A stretch of 64,000 nt of DNA. Origin: Thinopyrum elongatum (lineage: Eukaryota > Streptophyta > Magnoliopsida > Poales > Poaceae). Positions 32,960 through 45,389 of this stretch are shown piece after piece; within the stretch, counting starts at the first letter, position 1; the number at the start of each line of letters is the position of its first letter. The notes below the pieces were generated by a model. The model did not search any database. It saw nothing but the letters and a program-made list of their open reading frames with translations, and was not told the DNA's origin. The stretch is from assembly GCA_011799875.1 (NCBI GenBank), contig CM022297.1, positions 539,446,795 through 539,510,794 on the forward strand. Direction: 5' to 3'. A program made the translations under genes and the position numbers.

Positions 32960-35900
32960 ATTTATTTTGACCCAATTATTTTTCGCGGTCTTTATGAAAG
33001 CCCATAGAAGGCCCATCAACGTAGGAGTACCTGGCCCAGATGACTTACCGTATGTACGAGCGAACCGTAGGAAATTTTAGCGTGCACTCATACCAAACGA
33101 AAATCAATGAAAAGGACCAAACCAAACCAAGAATACCTATTCCCTTTAATAGTAGGTATAGATATAGATATAGTACCATTGTTCTTGGATTTTTATTTTT
33201 GAGATGACACTGTTCTTGGATAGGCTCTCCATCTGTGTACAACAAGGTCGATGCTTTTGGCCCAATAGACATTAAACCAGATCAGATGAGCACATTCAAA
33301 ATCGCAAAGACAATATCTCGTTTATAGCGAGTATAGCGTCTGTCTCGCTTCAGGAACCCCCTCACATGTATCTACTGGGCCGACACATTTTTTTTCGTTC
33401 GAGGTTTTCGATCGAGACACTTGTGGTTTTGTTCGGTCAATGTTTTTGTAGGTACTTTGGCTTTCTGCTTTTTCTTTGTTTCTTCACTCGTTTTCTCTGG
33501 TTTTTCTGGTTTTTGGTTTTTTCACCAGGTTTCTTCGTTCCATTCAGGGTTTTCGTTGATTTTTTTCCTTTTATTGTTTCTTTCTCGTTTTTCATTTTTT
33601 CTTTGATTTTCTTTTTTTGTTTCTTTTGTCAGTTTTTATTGGTTTTTTAACACATGCCTACTTTTTTCGGTACACAATATGCACTTTTGTGTACATGTGA
33701 AACATTTTTTGATACACGTTGAACATTTTTAAATACACGATGTACATTTTACTTTTAATGTATGGTTTTGAACATTTTTTGAATGCATGGTCAAAATTTT
33801 CAAATACGCATTGAACATTTTAAATGGCAATACACATTTTTAAAACTATGCGAATATTTTTAATATTGTATAAATATTACTAAAATTCCAAGGACATTTT
33901 TGTAATTATGTCAATATTTATTTAAAATGGCATGTACATTATTTTAGTGCCAATAAACATTCTCCTTGTTTTTAACCTACAGGCAGATTTTATTTACATT
34001 GTATAAACATTTTCGTGTACAAGATTTTTCAAATACATGCTTAACATTTGTTTCAAAGGTATATTTTGATGTCAACTTTCTTTCACGCACGTTCTATATT
34101 TTAGGTTTACACCGGGAATATTTTGTATGCACACATTTAACATGTTTCAAATACATGATTATCATTTTTGAAACTTTTTTATGTCTACCCTTTTCCCATA
34201 CGTATTATACTTTTTTATATACATATGGAATATTTTTTATGTACACTGTTAGCATTTTTCAAATATGTGATTAACATTTTTTAACAACATATATTTTTTA
34301 TGTCTATTTTTTCCATACACATTGTACAGTTTTTATATACATCTTTAACATTTCTCGCATACATGCTTAGCATTTTTTTCATATATATGTTTTGATGCCT
34401 ACTTTTTGCAGACATATTGTACCATTTTTATGTACATTAGAAAAAAAAATATACATGTTATATTATTCAAATGCGTGATTAACATTTTTAAAATATGTAT
34501 GTCATGTGATTTGTGCAATAGATATATCTATAATATTTCAAAATCTAAGCAAAAGTAAAACAATAAAGGAAAAAACATAAGCAAAAATGTGAAAAAATTG
34601 ATAAAGAGAGCGCTGAAGGCCTGTGATCCACGCTGGGCCGCCCATTTTGGTGGCTGCTTCAGGCGAGACGTGCTAAGTCTCGCGTCAAGCAAGATATAGT
34701 CACGCCCATTAAAATCGAAGTGAACTATTCCTATTTTCAAGATTCCACACCTACCATCTCTCTCTCTCTCTCCCCCGCCCCCCCTTTTTGTCATTACCAC
34801 CTTCCCGCATGGAAATCTAGGTAACAAAATAAGCTGTGTGGACATTTTAGAAACGATTTCCAAACTATAGAGATTTAATGTTCTTAATGGAGCCTCCACC
34901 GTTGTGTACTTATTTTCATTTGGCGAGATCTCTAAAATTAGACCTCATTAACTAAAGAAAAGAATTTAAAGATGACTCAATTGTTTTCGAAGGATTTTGC
35001 CTCTGTTTGAAGACTTTTTTCTACGCTGCGTTTCATGCTAGTTCCTTGCTACGTTGATGCTTCTTTTCTTTAATGCATTGTATGTTGTTTCTAAAAAACA
35101 TTCGGAGGTACCTTATTTTCTTCTAGTTTTTGTAGGCAGTCTAGTGCATTTTTGGGTGGGCTCTACTACACTACTCCAATTAGTGGGTGTACCCCAGGTT
35201 CGACTTTGAGTGCAAAACATGGGACCTCCTGTTTCGGATGGTATGCGCATAATAGACGAGGAGGAATCGGAATGCTCCTATTTGGCGCCTTGAGTGGCAG
35301 GTACGTTGCCCGCACCCCCCCCCCCCGCCATGGGCCCTGGCCCAGCGGTCGCTGATGCGCCTTGCCTGTTTTCTTTTCAATTGACCATTGTAGCCATTGA
35401 CCAGTTCACTATTTGACCATTGAAGCCATTGACCAGATGATCGTTGTCCTTTTTGGAAAAAGATCATGCATTTGAAAAGATCACGAGTTCAAAAAAAGTT
35501 CATGAATTTGGATTTTTTTTGTTCATGAATTTGAAGAGAGATCCAAAAATACTTGCAAAAAATCCCACACAGCTGAAAAAATGTACACAATTCTAAAAAG
35601 ATTTGAAAAATGATCACAAATTTTAGAAATTTCATGAACCTGGAAAAGAGCTCATTAGTTCACGATTTGAAAAAGTTTATGACTTTCAAAAATTGTTTAT
35701 GATTTTAAAAAAAGAGAACAAAAGAAAAACTGTCCAAACAAATACAAAAAACAAAGAAAAAACCAACCAACGAACAAAAAAAAAAAGACCAGAAGCTAGA
35801 AGCTTCCCAAAACCAGAATAAAATTGAAGCCTGACGCGAGCTTCTCGTTGGCGTAACTCCTTGGGACCTCCTATGTGACGCGCTCTGCAGAAACTTGTCG

Positions 35901-37214
35901 TCGCCATGCACACACGGAGCCCCGACTGGACCGTCCCATTTAGGCACTGTGGGGATGTAAAAATACATGAATGATCTGTCGAAGGTGGGAATCGAACTCC
36001 TTATCTCTAGCTAAGGAGGCATTCTCGCTAGCCACTCGGGCTGGCGAGTGTTACTGACATTCACGCAGCGCGAATTCCTTAAGAATGTACAGTCGTGGAT
36101 CCTATTTTTTTCAAAACATTTCGACCATTCTCTTGGAAAATGTGAACAAACTTTTTAAAACGTGAGCAATGTTTGAAATCATGAACAGATTTTTGAAATA
36201 CTGAACAATTTTTAAACACTTATCGAAACATGTGAACAACTTCTGAAATTCTAACACAAATTTAAAAACATGAAGAATTTTTCAAAAGTGTAAAGAAAAA
36301 TAGGAAGATCTGAACATATTTGGAAATTTGGAACACTTTTTAATTTATGAACAGAAATTGAAAGCGGGACATTTTATAAACTTTTGATCATTTTTTGAAA
36401 TGCGAACATTTTATAAATCACATAAGATTTTTCAAAAAACAAACAATTATTAAATTTGAGAAGAAAATTTGAAATAGAGGAACATATTTCGAAGTTTTGA
36501 ACATATTATCGAAAAGGCAAACAAATTCTTAAAATTTCCAAATTTTTTATTAAAAGCTAAACATTTATTTGAAAAGAACACACAAAAGAAAAATATCAGG
36601 GCCGTCGACAAGGGTGGCCTAGGTGGGCGACGGCACAGGGCCCCCAAAAATCTAGGGGCCCCAGATCGCACTAATTTCGTGCTAATTAATTCTCAAAGAA
36701 AATTAACACTAATTATATGGCACGTCCCGCATGAGTGGCGAGCAATTTATTTCTTTCTCTGCGCACGATCCTGCAATCTGCTTGATTATCTCCCGTGCAT
36801 GCACGGGATTTCTTCATCTCAAGCCAGCAGTTTTTCCGGGCGCAACTTTATGAAACACAAAATATTTTTGAAACATGAACATTTTTTTAATGGAACAAAA
36901 TTTGAAAACCTGAACAAAATTTGAAAATTATGAACAATATTTGAAATTCTGATTATTTGTTTAGAAAATGTGAACAAAATTTGAAAAACATGAACAAAAA
37001 GTTGAAATTCTGAACATTTTCTGAATTTTGAACAAATATTACAAAATGTGAACAAAATTCGAAATTCCAAACATGTTTCTAAAAAACACGAATAAATTGT
37101 GAACAATTTTTGAAAATGAAAACAATTTTTGATACTATGAACATTTTCTAAAAAGTTGTAAAAACATTGTACGAAAACATACTGAACAATTTTTTAATAA
37201 CTAGGACATTGTAC
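32960..37214. other. 4.3-kb stretch without genes, largely AT-rich low-complexity DNA
   Basis: 33360-33650 is T-rich; 33660-34500 consists of degenerate 'catgttgaacattttt' words; 35460-35720, 36100-36560 and 36850-37200 repeat the themes of gaacaaaatttgaaaa. 35130-35340 is less repetitive and ends in a poly-C run at about 35313. ORFs here have no recognisable product. 36597-36720 has cagggccgtcg and gggcccccaaaaatctag, reminiscent of hAT-type DNA, but no pair of ends was found. Confidence 0.6.
35985..36055 (-). other. tRNA-like (possible SINE) remnant
   Basis: On the minus strand, gagtggctagcgagaatgcc resembles a pol III A box region and gagttcgattcccacc a B box, about 40 bases apart. No complete cloverleaf could be drawn and no poly-A tail or target duplication was seen. 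Confidence 0.3.
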
Positions 37215-38214
37215 CATAGACCTACGGGTCCATAGCTAGTAGCTAGATGACTTTTTCTCTCTTTTCGATCTTCAATACAATGTTCTCCTTGATCCTTTTG
37301 GAGTTCTATCCGATGTAATCTTGTTTTGCGGTGTGTTTGTTGGGATCCGGTGAATTATGGGTTTATGATCAGAATATTCATTGAAAGTAATTGAGTCTTT
37401 TCTGAACTTTATTATGCATGATTATGATAGCTTTGTATTTCTCTCCGATCTAACCGTTTGGTTTGGTCAACTAGATTGATTTATCTTCAGTGGGAGAGGT
37501 GCTTTGTAGTGGGTTCAATCTTGCAGTGTCCTCACCTCGTGACAAAAGGGGTCGCGAGGCACGTATTGTATTGTTGCTACTAAAGATAAAACGACGGGGT
37601 TTATTCATATTGCTTGAGTTTACTTTGTCTACATCATGTCATCTTGCTTAAAGCGTTACTCTGTATATAATGAACTTAATACCATAGATGCATTGCTGGA
37701 TAGCGGTCGATTGGTGGAGTAATAGTAGTAGATGCAAGCAGGAGTCAGTCTACTTGTCACGGACGTGATGCATATATATGTGTGATCATTGCCATGAATA
37801 ACATCATAACAATGCGCTTTGCTATCAATTGCTCAACAGTATTGTTTACCCAACCGTATGCTATGTGTTCAAGAGATAATGCTCTATGGCCTCCGGGTCT
37901 ACTTTTTCATATTATAAAAACCAAAATTACCTTGCTGCAATTTATTTACTTTTATTTTGTTTTGTAATTTATTTATCTATCTACCTATACAAGATTTGAT
38001 CCTTGCAATTAACGAGTTCAAGGGGCTTGACAACCCTCTTGCCCCCGTTGGGTGCAAGTATTTGCTTTTGTGTGTGTAGGTACTGAAGACGGGAATTTGT
38101 GTGGTTCTCTTATTGGTTCGATAATCTTGTTTCTCACTGAGGGAAATACTTATCTCTACTGTACTACATCTCCCCTCCTCTTCGGAGAAAATTCCAACGC
38201 AGTTTATAAGTAGC
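37215..38214 (+). mobile_element. Gypsy-family LTR fragment, plus strand
   Basis: Matches in reverse orientation parts of the LTR at 38284-40385: cctacgggtccatagctag at 37221 against 39825-39845, the 'gatgtaatcttgttttgcgg' region, the 'agtaatagtagtagatgca' region, and the end 'taagtagca' at 38206-38214. The first part of the LTR is missing. It diverges more from the minus-strand copies than they do from each other, so it is older or a different subfamily. Confidence 0.7.
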
Positions 38215-38283
38215 AGCAACAACGAGGACTGTTCATCCACAACCAACCAACCGGCTAGGTCAACACGTCTCGCGCAAGGGATT

Positions 38284-40385
38284 TGCTACTTCTTGAGCTT
38301 GCGTTTGGTTTTCCCTTGAAGAGGAAAGGGTGATGCAGCACAGTAGAGATAAGTATTTCCCTCAGTTAAGAACCAAGATATCAATCCAGTAGGAGAAACG
38401 CGCAAGTCCCCAATAGATGCACCTACACAAACAATCAAACACTTGCACCCAACGCGATCAAGGGGTTGTCAATCCCTTCACGGTCAATTACAAAGGTGAG
38501 ATCTGATAGAGATAGATAAAACTAAATAAAAGATAAAATATTTTTGGGTTTTTTGGTTTATAGACCTGAAAATAAAAGATTGCAAAATAGTAGATCGGAA
38601 ACTAATATGATGGAAAATAGACCCGGGGGCCATAGGTTTCACTAGAAGCTTCTCTCATGAAGGCAAATAATACGGTGGGTGAAGAAATTACTGTCGAGCA
38701 ATTGATAGAAAAGCGCAAAGTTATGACGATATCCAAGGCAATGATTATGTAATATAGGCATCACGTCCGTGTCAAGTAGACGACTCCTGCCTGCATCTAC
38801 TACTATTACTCCACACATCGACCGCTAGGGCTGGACCAAAAGCTCGTAGCTCGCGAGCTTAATGAGCGCTCGATAGTTTGACTCGTTAAGCTTGGAGCTC
38901 GCTTCTTAATGAACAGAGCCAATCATTGATTTCAGCTCGTTAAGCTTAACGAGCTTAACGAACGAGCTAACGAGTTTCACGAGTAGCTCGTTAAGCTCGT
39001 TAGTAACAACATAACACATATTTTCATCTTACATGACAAACTTTTTATAGCACCTCAGCCCACCAATTCAATCTAATCAACATATGAGGCAACAAACTAG
39101 TGCATTTCTTTTTGTAGTCACCATATTTTATCTTGAAAACCACACCTACACATTCATCCTGTATATCATAACACATTATAATCTGTTAACGAGCGCTCGC
39201 GAGCGCTCACGAGCTTAACGAGCTTCAAACGAGCCGAGCCGAGCAGGGTTTTCTGCTCGTTAATCTTAACGAGCTTAACGAGTCGAGCCTTAACGAGCAC
39301 GAGCTTAACGAGTACGAGCTTAACGAGCCGAGCTGCTCGTTAGTCCACCCCTATCGACCGCTATCCAGCATGCATCTAGAGTATTAAGTTCATAAAGAAC
39401 GGAGTAACGCTTTAAGTAAGATGACATGATGTAGAGGAATAAACTCAAGCAATATGATGAAAACCCCATCTTTTTATCCTCGATGGCAACAATTCAATAC
39501 GTGTCTCGCTACCCCTACTTTGTCACTGGGTGAAATCACGCAAGATTGAACCCAAAGCTAAGCACCTCTCCCATTGCAAGAAAAATCAATCTAGTTGGCC
39601 AAACCAAACCGATAATTCGAAGAGAAATACAAAGATATCAAATCATGCATATAAGAATTCAGAGAAGATTCAAATAATATTCATAGATAAGCTGATCATA
39701 AATCCACAATTCATCGGGTCTCGACAAACACACCGCAAAAGAAGATTACATCGGATAGATCTTCAAGAACATCAAGGAGAACATTGTATTGAAGATCAAA
39801 GAGAGAGAAGAAGCCATCTAGCTACTAGCTATGGACCCGTAGGTCTGAGGTAAACTACTCACGCTTCATCGGAAGGGCAATAGAGTTGATGTAGAAGCCC
39901 TCCGTGATCGATTCCCCCTCCGACAGGATGCCGAAAAAGGCCCCAAGATGGGATCTCACGAGAACATAAGGTTGCGGCGGTGGAAAAGTGTTTTCGTGGA
40001 TGCCTCTGGTGGTTCTGGAATATTTGTGAATATATAGGAGGAAGACCTAGGTCAAGAAGTCACCGAGGGGCCCACAAGGTAGGGGGCGTGCCCTCCACCC
40101 TTGCCGCCGCCTCGTGGCTCTTCTGACTTGGACTCCAAGTCCCCTGGGTGTCTTCTGGTCCAAGAAAAATCATCGTGAAGTTTTATTCCGTTTGGACTCC
40201 GTTTGGTATTCCTTTTCTGCGAGGCTCAAAAACAAGAAAAAAACAGAAACTGGTACTGGGCTCTAGGTTAATAGGTTAGTCCAAAAATAATATAAAATAG
40301 CATATTAATGCATATAAAACATCCAAAACAGATAATATAATAACATGGAACAATAAAAAATTATAGATACGTTGGAGACGTATCA
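38284..40385 (-). repeat. 3' LTR of the Gypsy element
   Basis: Minus-strand ends TGATACGTCTCC (40385) to AGTAGCA (38284). Contains the hAT-type insertion at 38826-39353; without it and its duplication the LTR is about 1.57 kb. Near identical to 45390-47499 over the shared part. Confidence 0.9.
38826..39353. mobile_element. hAT-type MITE made of CTCGTTAAGCTCG repeats
   Basis: The sister LTR at about 45925 gives the empty site. TCGACCGC is duplicated (38818-38825 and 39354-39361), 8 bp as for hAT. Ends TAGGGCTGGAC and GTCCACCCCTA are inverted repeats with one mismatch. Both flanking parts are dense in gagcttaacgagc and its complement; the core (39000-39185) is unique AT-rich DNA. Non-coding. 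Confidence 0.85.
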
Positions 40386-43173
40386 AGCATCCCCAAGCTT
40401 AATTCCTGCTCGTCCTCGAGTAGGTAAATGATAAAAACAGAATTTTTGATGTGGAATGCTACCTAACATATTTATCCATGTAATTTTTTTTATTGTGGCA
40501 TGAATGTTCAGATCCATAAGATTCAAAACAAAAGTTTAATATTGACATAAAAATGATAATACTTCAAGCATAGAATAAATCAATCATGTCTTCTCAAAAT
40601 AACATGGCCAAAGAAAGCTATCCCTACAAAATCATATAGTCTGGCTATGCTCCATCTTCATCACACAAAGTATTCAAATCATGCACAACCCCGATGACAA
40701 GCCAAGCAATTGTTTCTTACTTTTGATGTTCTCAAACCTTTTCAACTTTCACGCAATACATGAGCGTGAGCCATGGACATAGCACTACAGGTGGAATAGA
40801 ATATGGTGGTTGTGGAGAAGACAAAAAGAAGGAGATAGTCTCACATCAACTAGGCATATCAACGGCTATGGAGATGCCCATCAATAGATATCAATGTGAG
40901 TGAGTAGGGATTGCCATGCAACGGATGCACTAGAACTATAAGTTTATGAAAGCTCGAAAAGAAATTAACTAAGTGGGTGTGCATCCAACTTGCTTGCTCA
41001 CGAAGACCTAGGGCAATTTGAGGAAGCCCATCATTGGAATATACAAGCCAAGTTCTATAATGAAAAATTCCCACTAGTAAATGAAAGTGATAACATAGGA
41101 GACTCTCTATCATGAAGATCATGGTGCTACTTTGAAGCACAAGTGTGGAAAAAGGATAGTAACATTGCTCCTTCTCTCTTTTCTCTCATTTTTTTTCTTT
41201 TTTTTGGCTTCTTTGGCCTCTTTTGTTTTGTTGGCTTCTTTGGCCTCTTTTATTTTTTTCCTCACATGGGGCAATGCTCTAATAATGAAAATCATCACAC
41301 TTTTATTTACTTACAACTCAAGAATTACAACTCGATACTTAGAACAAAATATGACTCTATATGAATGCCTCCGGCGGTGTACCGGGATGTGCAATGATCT
41401 AGCGTAGCAAATGACATAAAAAATGGACAAGCCATGTAAACATCATGCTAGCTATCTTACGATCATGCAAAGCAATATGACAATGATGGAGCGTGTCATA
41501 ATAAAACGGAACGGTGGAAAGTTGCATTGCAATATATCTCGGAATAGCTATGGAAATGCCATAGTAGGTAGGTATGGTGGCTGTTTTGAGGAAGGTATAT
41601 GGTGGGTGTAATGCACCGGCGAAAGTTGCACGGTACTAGAGAGGCTAGCAACGGTGGAAGGGTGAGAGTGCGTATAATCCATGGACTCAACATTAGTCAT
41701 AAAGAACTCACATACTTATTGCAAAAATCTATTAGTCATCGAAACAAAGTACTACACGCATGCTCCTAGGGGGATAGAATTGTAGGAAAAGACCATCGCT
41801 CGTCCCCGACCGCCACTCATAAGGAAGACAATCAATAAATAAATCATGCTCCAACTTCGTTACATAACGGTTCACCATACGTGCATGCTACGGGAATCAC
41901 AAACTTCAACAAAAGTATTCCTACAATCCACAATTACTCACTAGCATGACTCTAATATTACCATCCTCATATCTCAAAACAATCATAAGGAATCAAACTT
42001 CTCATAGTATTCAATGCACTTTATATGAAAGTTTTTATTATATCCCTCTTGGATGCCCATCATATTAGGACTAAATTCATAACCAAAGCAAATTACCATG
42101 CTATTTAAAGAGACTCTCAAAATAACATAAGTGAAGCATGAGAGTTCAATAATTTCTATAAAATAAAACCACCGTCATGCTCTAAAAAGATATAAGTGAA
42201 GCACTAGAGCAAAATTGCCTAGCTCAAAAGATATAAGTGAAGCACATAGAGTATTCTAATAAATCACGATTCATGCGTGCCCCTCTCAAAAGGTGTGTAC
42301 AGCAAGGATGATTGTGGCAAACTAAAAAGTAAAAACTCATATCATACAAGACGCTCCAAGCAAAACACATATCATGTGGTGAATAAAAATATAGCCTCAA
42401 GTAAAATTACTGATAGACGAAGACGAAAGAGGGGATGCCTTCCGGGGCATCCCCAAGCTTAGGCTCTTGGTTGTCCTTGAATATTACCTTGGGGTGCCTT
42501 GGGCATCCCCAAGCTTAGGCTCTTGCCACTCCTTATTCCATAGTCCATCAAATCTCTAACCAAAACTTGAAAACTTCACAACTCAAAACTCAACAGAAAA
42601 CTCGTGAGATCCGTTAGTATAAGAAAATAAAATCACCACTTTTGGTACTGTTGTGAACTCATTATTTATTTATATTGGTGTAATATCTACTGTATTCCAA
42701 CTTTTCCATGGTTCATACCCCCCGATACTACCCATAGATTCATCAAAATAAGCAAACAACACATAGAAAATAGAATCTGTCAAAAACAGAACAGTCTATG
42801 AAGATCTGAATTGTTCTAATACTTATGTAACTCCAAAAATTCTGAAAAATTTGGAAAACAGAGGCAATTTTTATATCAATCTCTTGTAAAACATTCAGGG
42901 TTTTTAGACGCTCCAGTGAATTATCAAAATTCTGTGACTGGACGAAAAAGTTTCCATTTTTAGCAAGATCAAATCAACTATCACCGTAAGCCATCCCAAA
43001 GGTCTTACTTGGCACAAACACTAATTAAAACACCAAAACACATCTAACCAAAGGCTAGATGAAAAATTTATTGAAAAACAGAACCAAAAAAGTAAAAATA
43101 AAAATAAAATTGGGTTGCCTCCCAAGAAGCGCTATTGTTTAACGCCCTTAGCTAGGCATAAAAACACATAGAT
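40386..43173 (-). other. Non-coding internal region of the Gypsy element
   Basis: About 2.8 kb between protease stop and LTR where the rest of pol would normally lie. No polymerase motif in any frame. The polypurine motif gcatccccaagctt (plus-strand reading) is at 40387-40400 beside the LTR and twice more at 42447-42460 and 42503-42516. Confidence 0.65.
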
Positions 43174-45162
43174 CTAGGTATTGTCATCTTTGGTATGCAA
43201 TCCATAAGTAGCTCTCATAATAGATTCATATGGCAACTTAATTTTCTTTCTAGGAAAGTGTTCCATGCCCTTCCTTAACGGAAATTGGAATCTAATGTTT
43301 TCTTCTTTCATATCAATAATTGCACCAATCGTTCTAAGGAAAGGTCTACCAAGAATAATATGACATGTTGGATTGCAATCAATATCAAGAACAATGAAAT
43401 CTATGAGCACATAATTCCTATTAGCAACAATAAGAACATCATTAATCCTTTCCATAGGTTTCTTAATAGTGGAATCCGCAAGATGCAAATTTAAAGAACA
43501 ATCATCAAATTCACGAAAACCTAGCACATCACATAAAGTTTTTGGAATCGTGGAAACGCTAGCACCCAAATCACACAAAGCATGGCACTCATAATCTTTT
43601 ATTTTAATCTTAATAGTAGTTTCCCACTCATCATAAAGTTTTCTAGGGATAGAAACTTCCAATTCAAACTTTTCCTCAAAAGATTTCATCACAGCATCAA
43701 CAATATGTTTAGTAAAAGCTTTATTTTGATTATAAGCATGAGGAGAATTCAACATGGATTGCAACAAGGAAATACAATCTATCAAAGAACAATTATCATA
43801 ATTAAAGTCCTTGAAATCCAAAAGAGTGGGTTCATTGCTACTTAAAGTTTTGATCTCTCCAATCTCACTTTTATCAATTTTTGCATCAAGATCTACAAAC
43901 TCCGAATCATTGGAACGCCTTCCAACTAAAGTTGACTCATCTCCAGTCCCATCTTTATCAATATTTAATTTAGAAAAAAAAGATTCAATAGGAGTCACAT
44001 CAATCACTTTAAGATCTTCATCATTATTTTCACAAAAATTAGAAGAGCACGCTTTTACAAACCAATCTCACTTAGCATGAATTCTAGCAGTTCTTTCTTT
44101 ACATTCATCAATAGAAATTCTCATAGATTTTAGAGATTCATTAATATCATGCTTGGGTGGAATAGATCTAATTTTCAAAAAATCAATCTCAAGAGAAATT
44201 CTATCCACGTTCCTAGCCAAATCATCAATCTTAAACAATTTTTCTTCAACCCTACCATTGAAATTCTTTTGCGAAGTAATAAATTATTTAATATTGTTCT
44301 CAAGATCAGAGGGCATCTTATTATAATTTCCATAAGACTTGTTGTAGGAATTACCATACTTGTTAGAGGAAATACTAGGAAACGGCTTAGGATTAAAATT
44401 ACCTCTATACGCGTTATTACCAAAATTGTTTCTACCAACAAAATTCACATCCATAGATTCATTATTGTTCTCAATCAAAGTAGACAAAGGCATATCATTA
44501 GGATCAATAAGAGCACTCCTACTAGCAAACAATTTCATAAGTTCATCCATCTTTTCACTCAAAACATTAATTTCTTCAATCGCATGCACTTTTTTACTAG
44601 TAGAAGATCTTTCGGTATGCCAATGAGAATAATTAATCATAATATTCTCTAGAAGTTTAGTAGCTTCTCCTAAAGTAATTTTCATAAAAGTACCTCCCGC
44701 GGCCGAATCTAAAAGATTTCTAAAAGATTGTGCAACATGTTCATGATCAAGTTGCTTAAAATTCATAATATCGTTACTAAGGGAGATGATCTTAGTGGGA
44801 GAAAAATACTAGGAAATAAAAACATCTTTACACTTATTCCATGAATCAGTACTATTTTTGGGCAAAGATGAAAACCAAGTTTTAGCACGATCTCGTAGTG
44901 AGAACGGAAATAGCTTCAATTTAATAATATCATTATCCACATCTGTCTTCTTTTGCATATCACACAAATCAATGAAATTATTTAGATGTGATGCGTCATC
45001 TCTACTAGGAAGGCCGGAAAATTGATCTTTCATAACAAGATTCAGCAAAGCGGCATTAATTTCATAAGATTCCGCACTAGTGGTGGGAGCAATCGGAGTA
45101 CTAATAAAATCATTATTATTAGTATTGGAAAAGTCACACAATTTGGTATTCTCTTGAGTCAT
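43174..45162 (-). pseudogene. gag: Gypsy gag-protease polyprotein, three in-frame stops
   Basis: A single frame from 45162 (MTQENTKLCDF) to 43174, interrupted by stops at 44809-44811, 44284-44286 and 44068-44070 without any shift. Gag part: FIDLCDMQKKTDVDNDIIKL then LFPFSLRDRAKTWFSSLP, the classic retrotransposon Gag block, and later HVAQSFRNLL. An Asn/Gly/Tyr-rich segment follows (about 44300-44420). C-terminal protease: CHALCDLGASVSTIP with the DLGAS active-site variant of plant Gypsy proteases, then HIILGRPFLRTIGA. Gag would form the particle; the protease would mature it. The stops probably silence it; no RT follows. Confidence 0.85.
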
Positions 45163-45360
45163 CGTGACAAAACAAGCAATCTAACACATGAGCGAACAAA
45201 AGACAAACGAAAAGACGAACGGAAGATGGGCGAATAAAAATGTAATTTTTTCGAAAATCATTTTAGAAGTGGGGGAGAGGAAAACGAGAGGCAAATGACG
45301 AATAATGTAATGCAAGAGATGAGAGTTTATGATGGGTACTTGGTAGGCTTGACGTAGATC

Positions 45361-45378
45361 TCCCCGGCAACGGCGCCA
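45361..45378 (-). promoter_or_regulatory. Primer binding site, tRNA-Asp type
   Basis: Minus strand TGGCGCCGTTGCCGGGGA, 11 bases inside the 5' LTR end at 45390. It matches what is known as the 3' end complement of plant tRNA-Asp, a usual primer of this Gypsy group. Confidence 0.75.
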
Positions 45379-45389
45379 GAAATTATTCC

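Noticed and set aside
36597..36720. Possible hAT element start (cagggccgtcg, gggcccccaaaaatc)
   Set aside because: No inverted partner end and no 8-bp duplication could be found.
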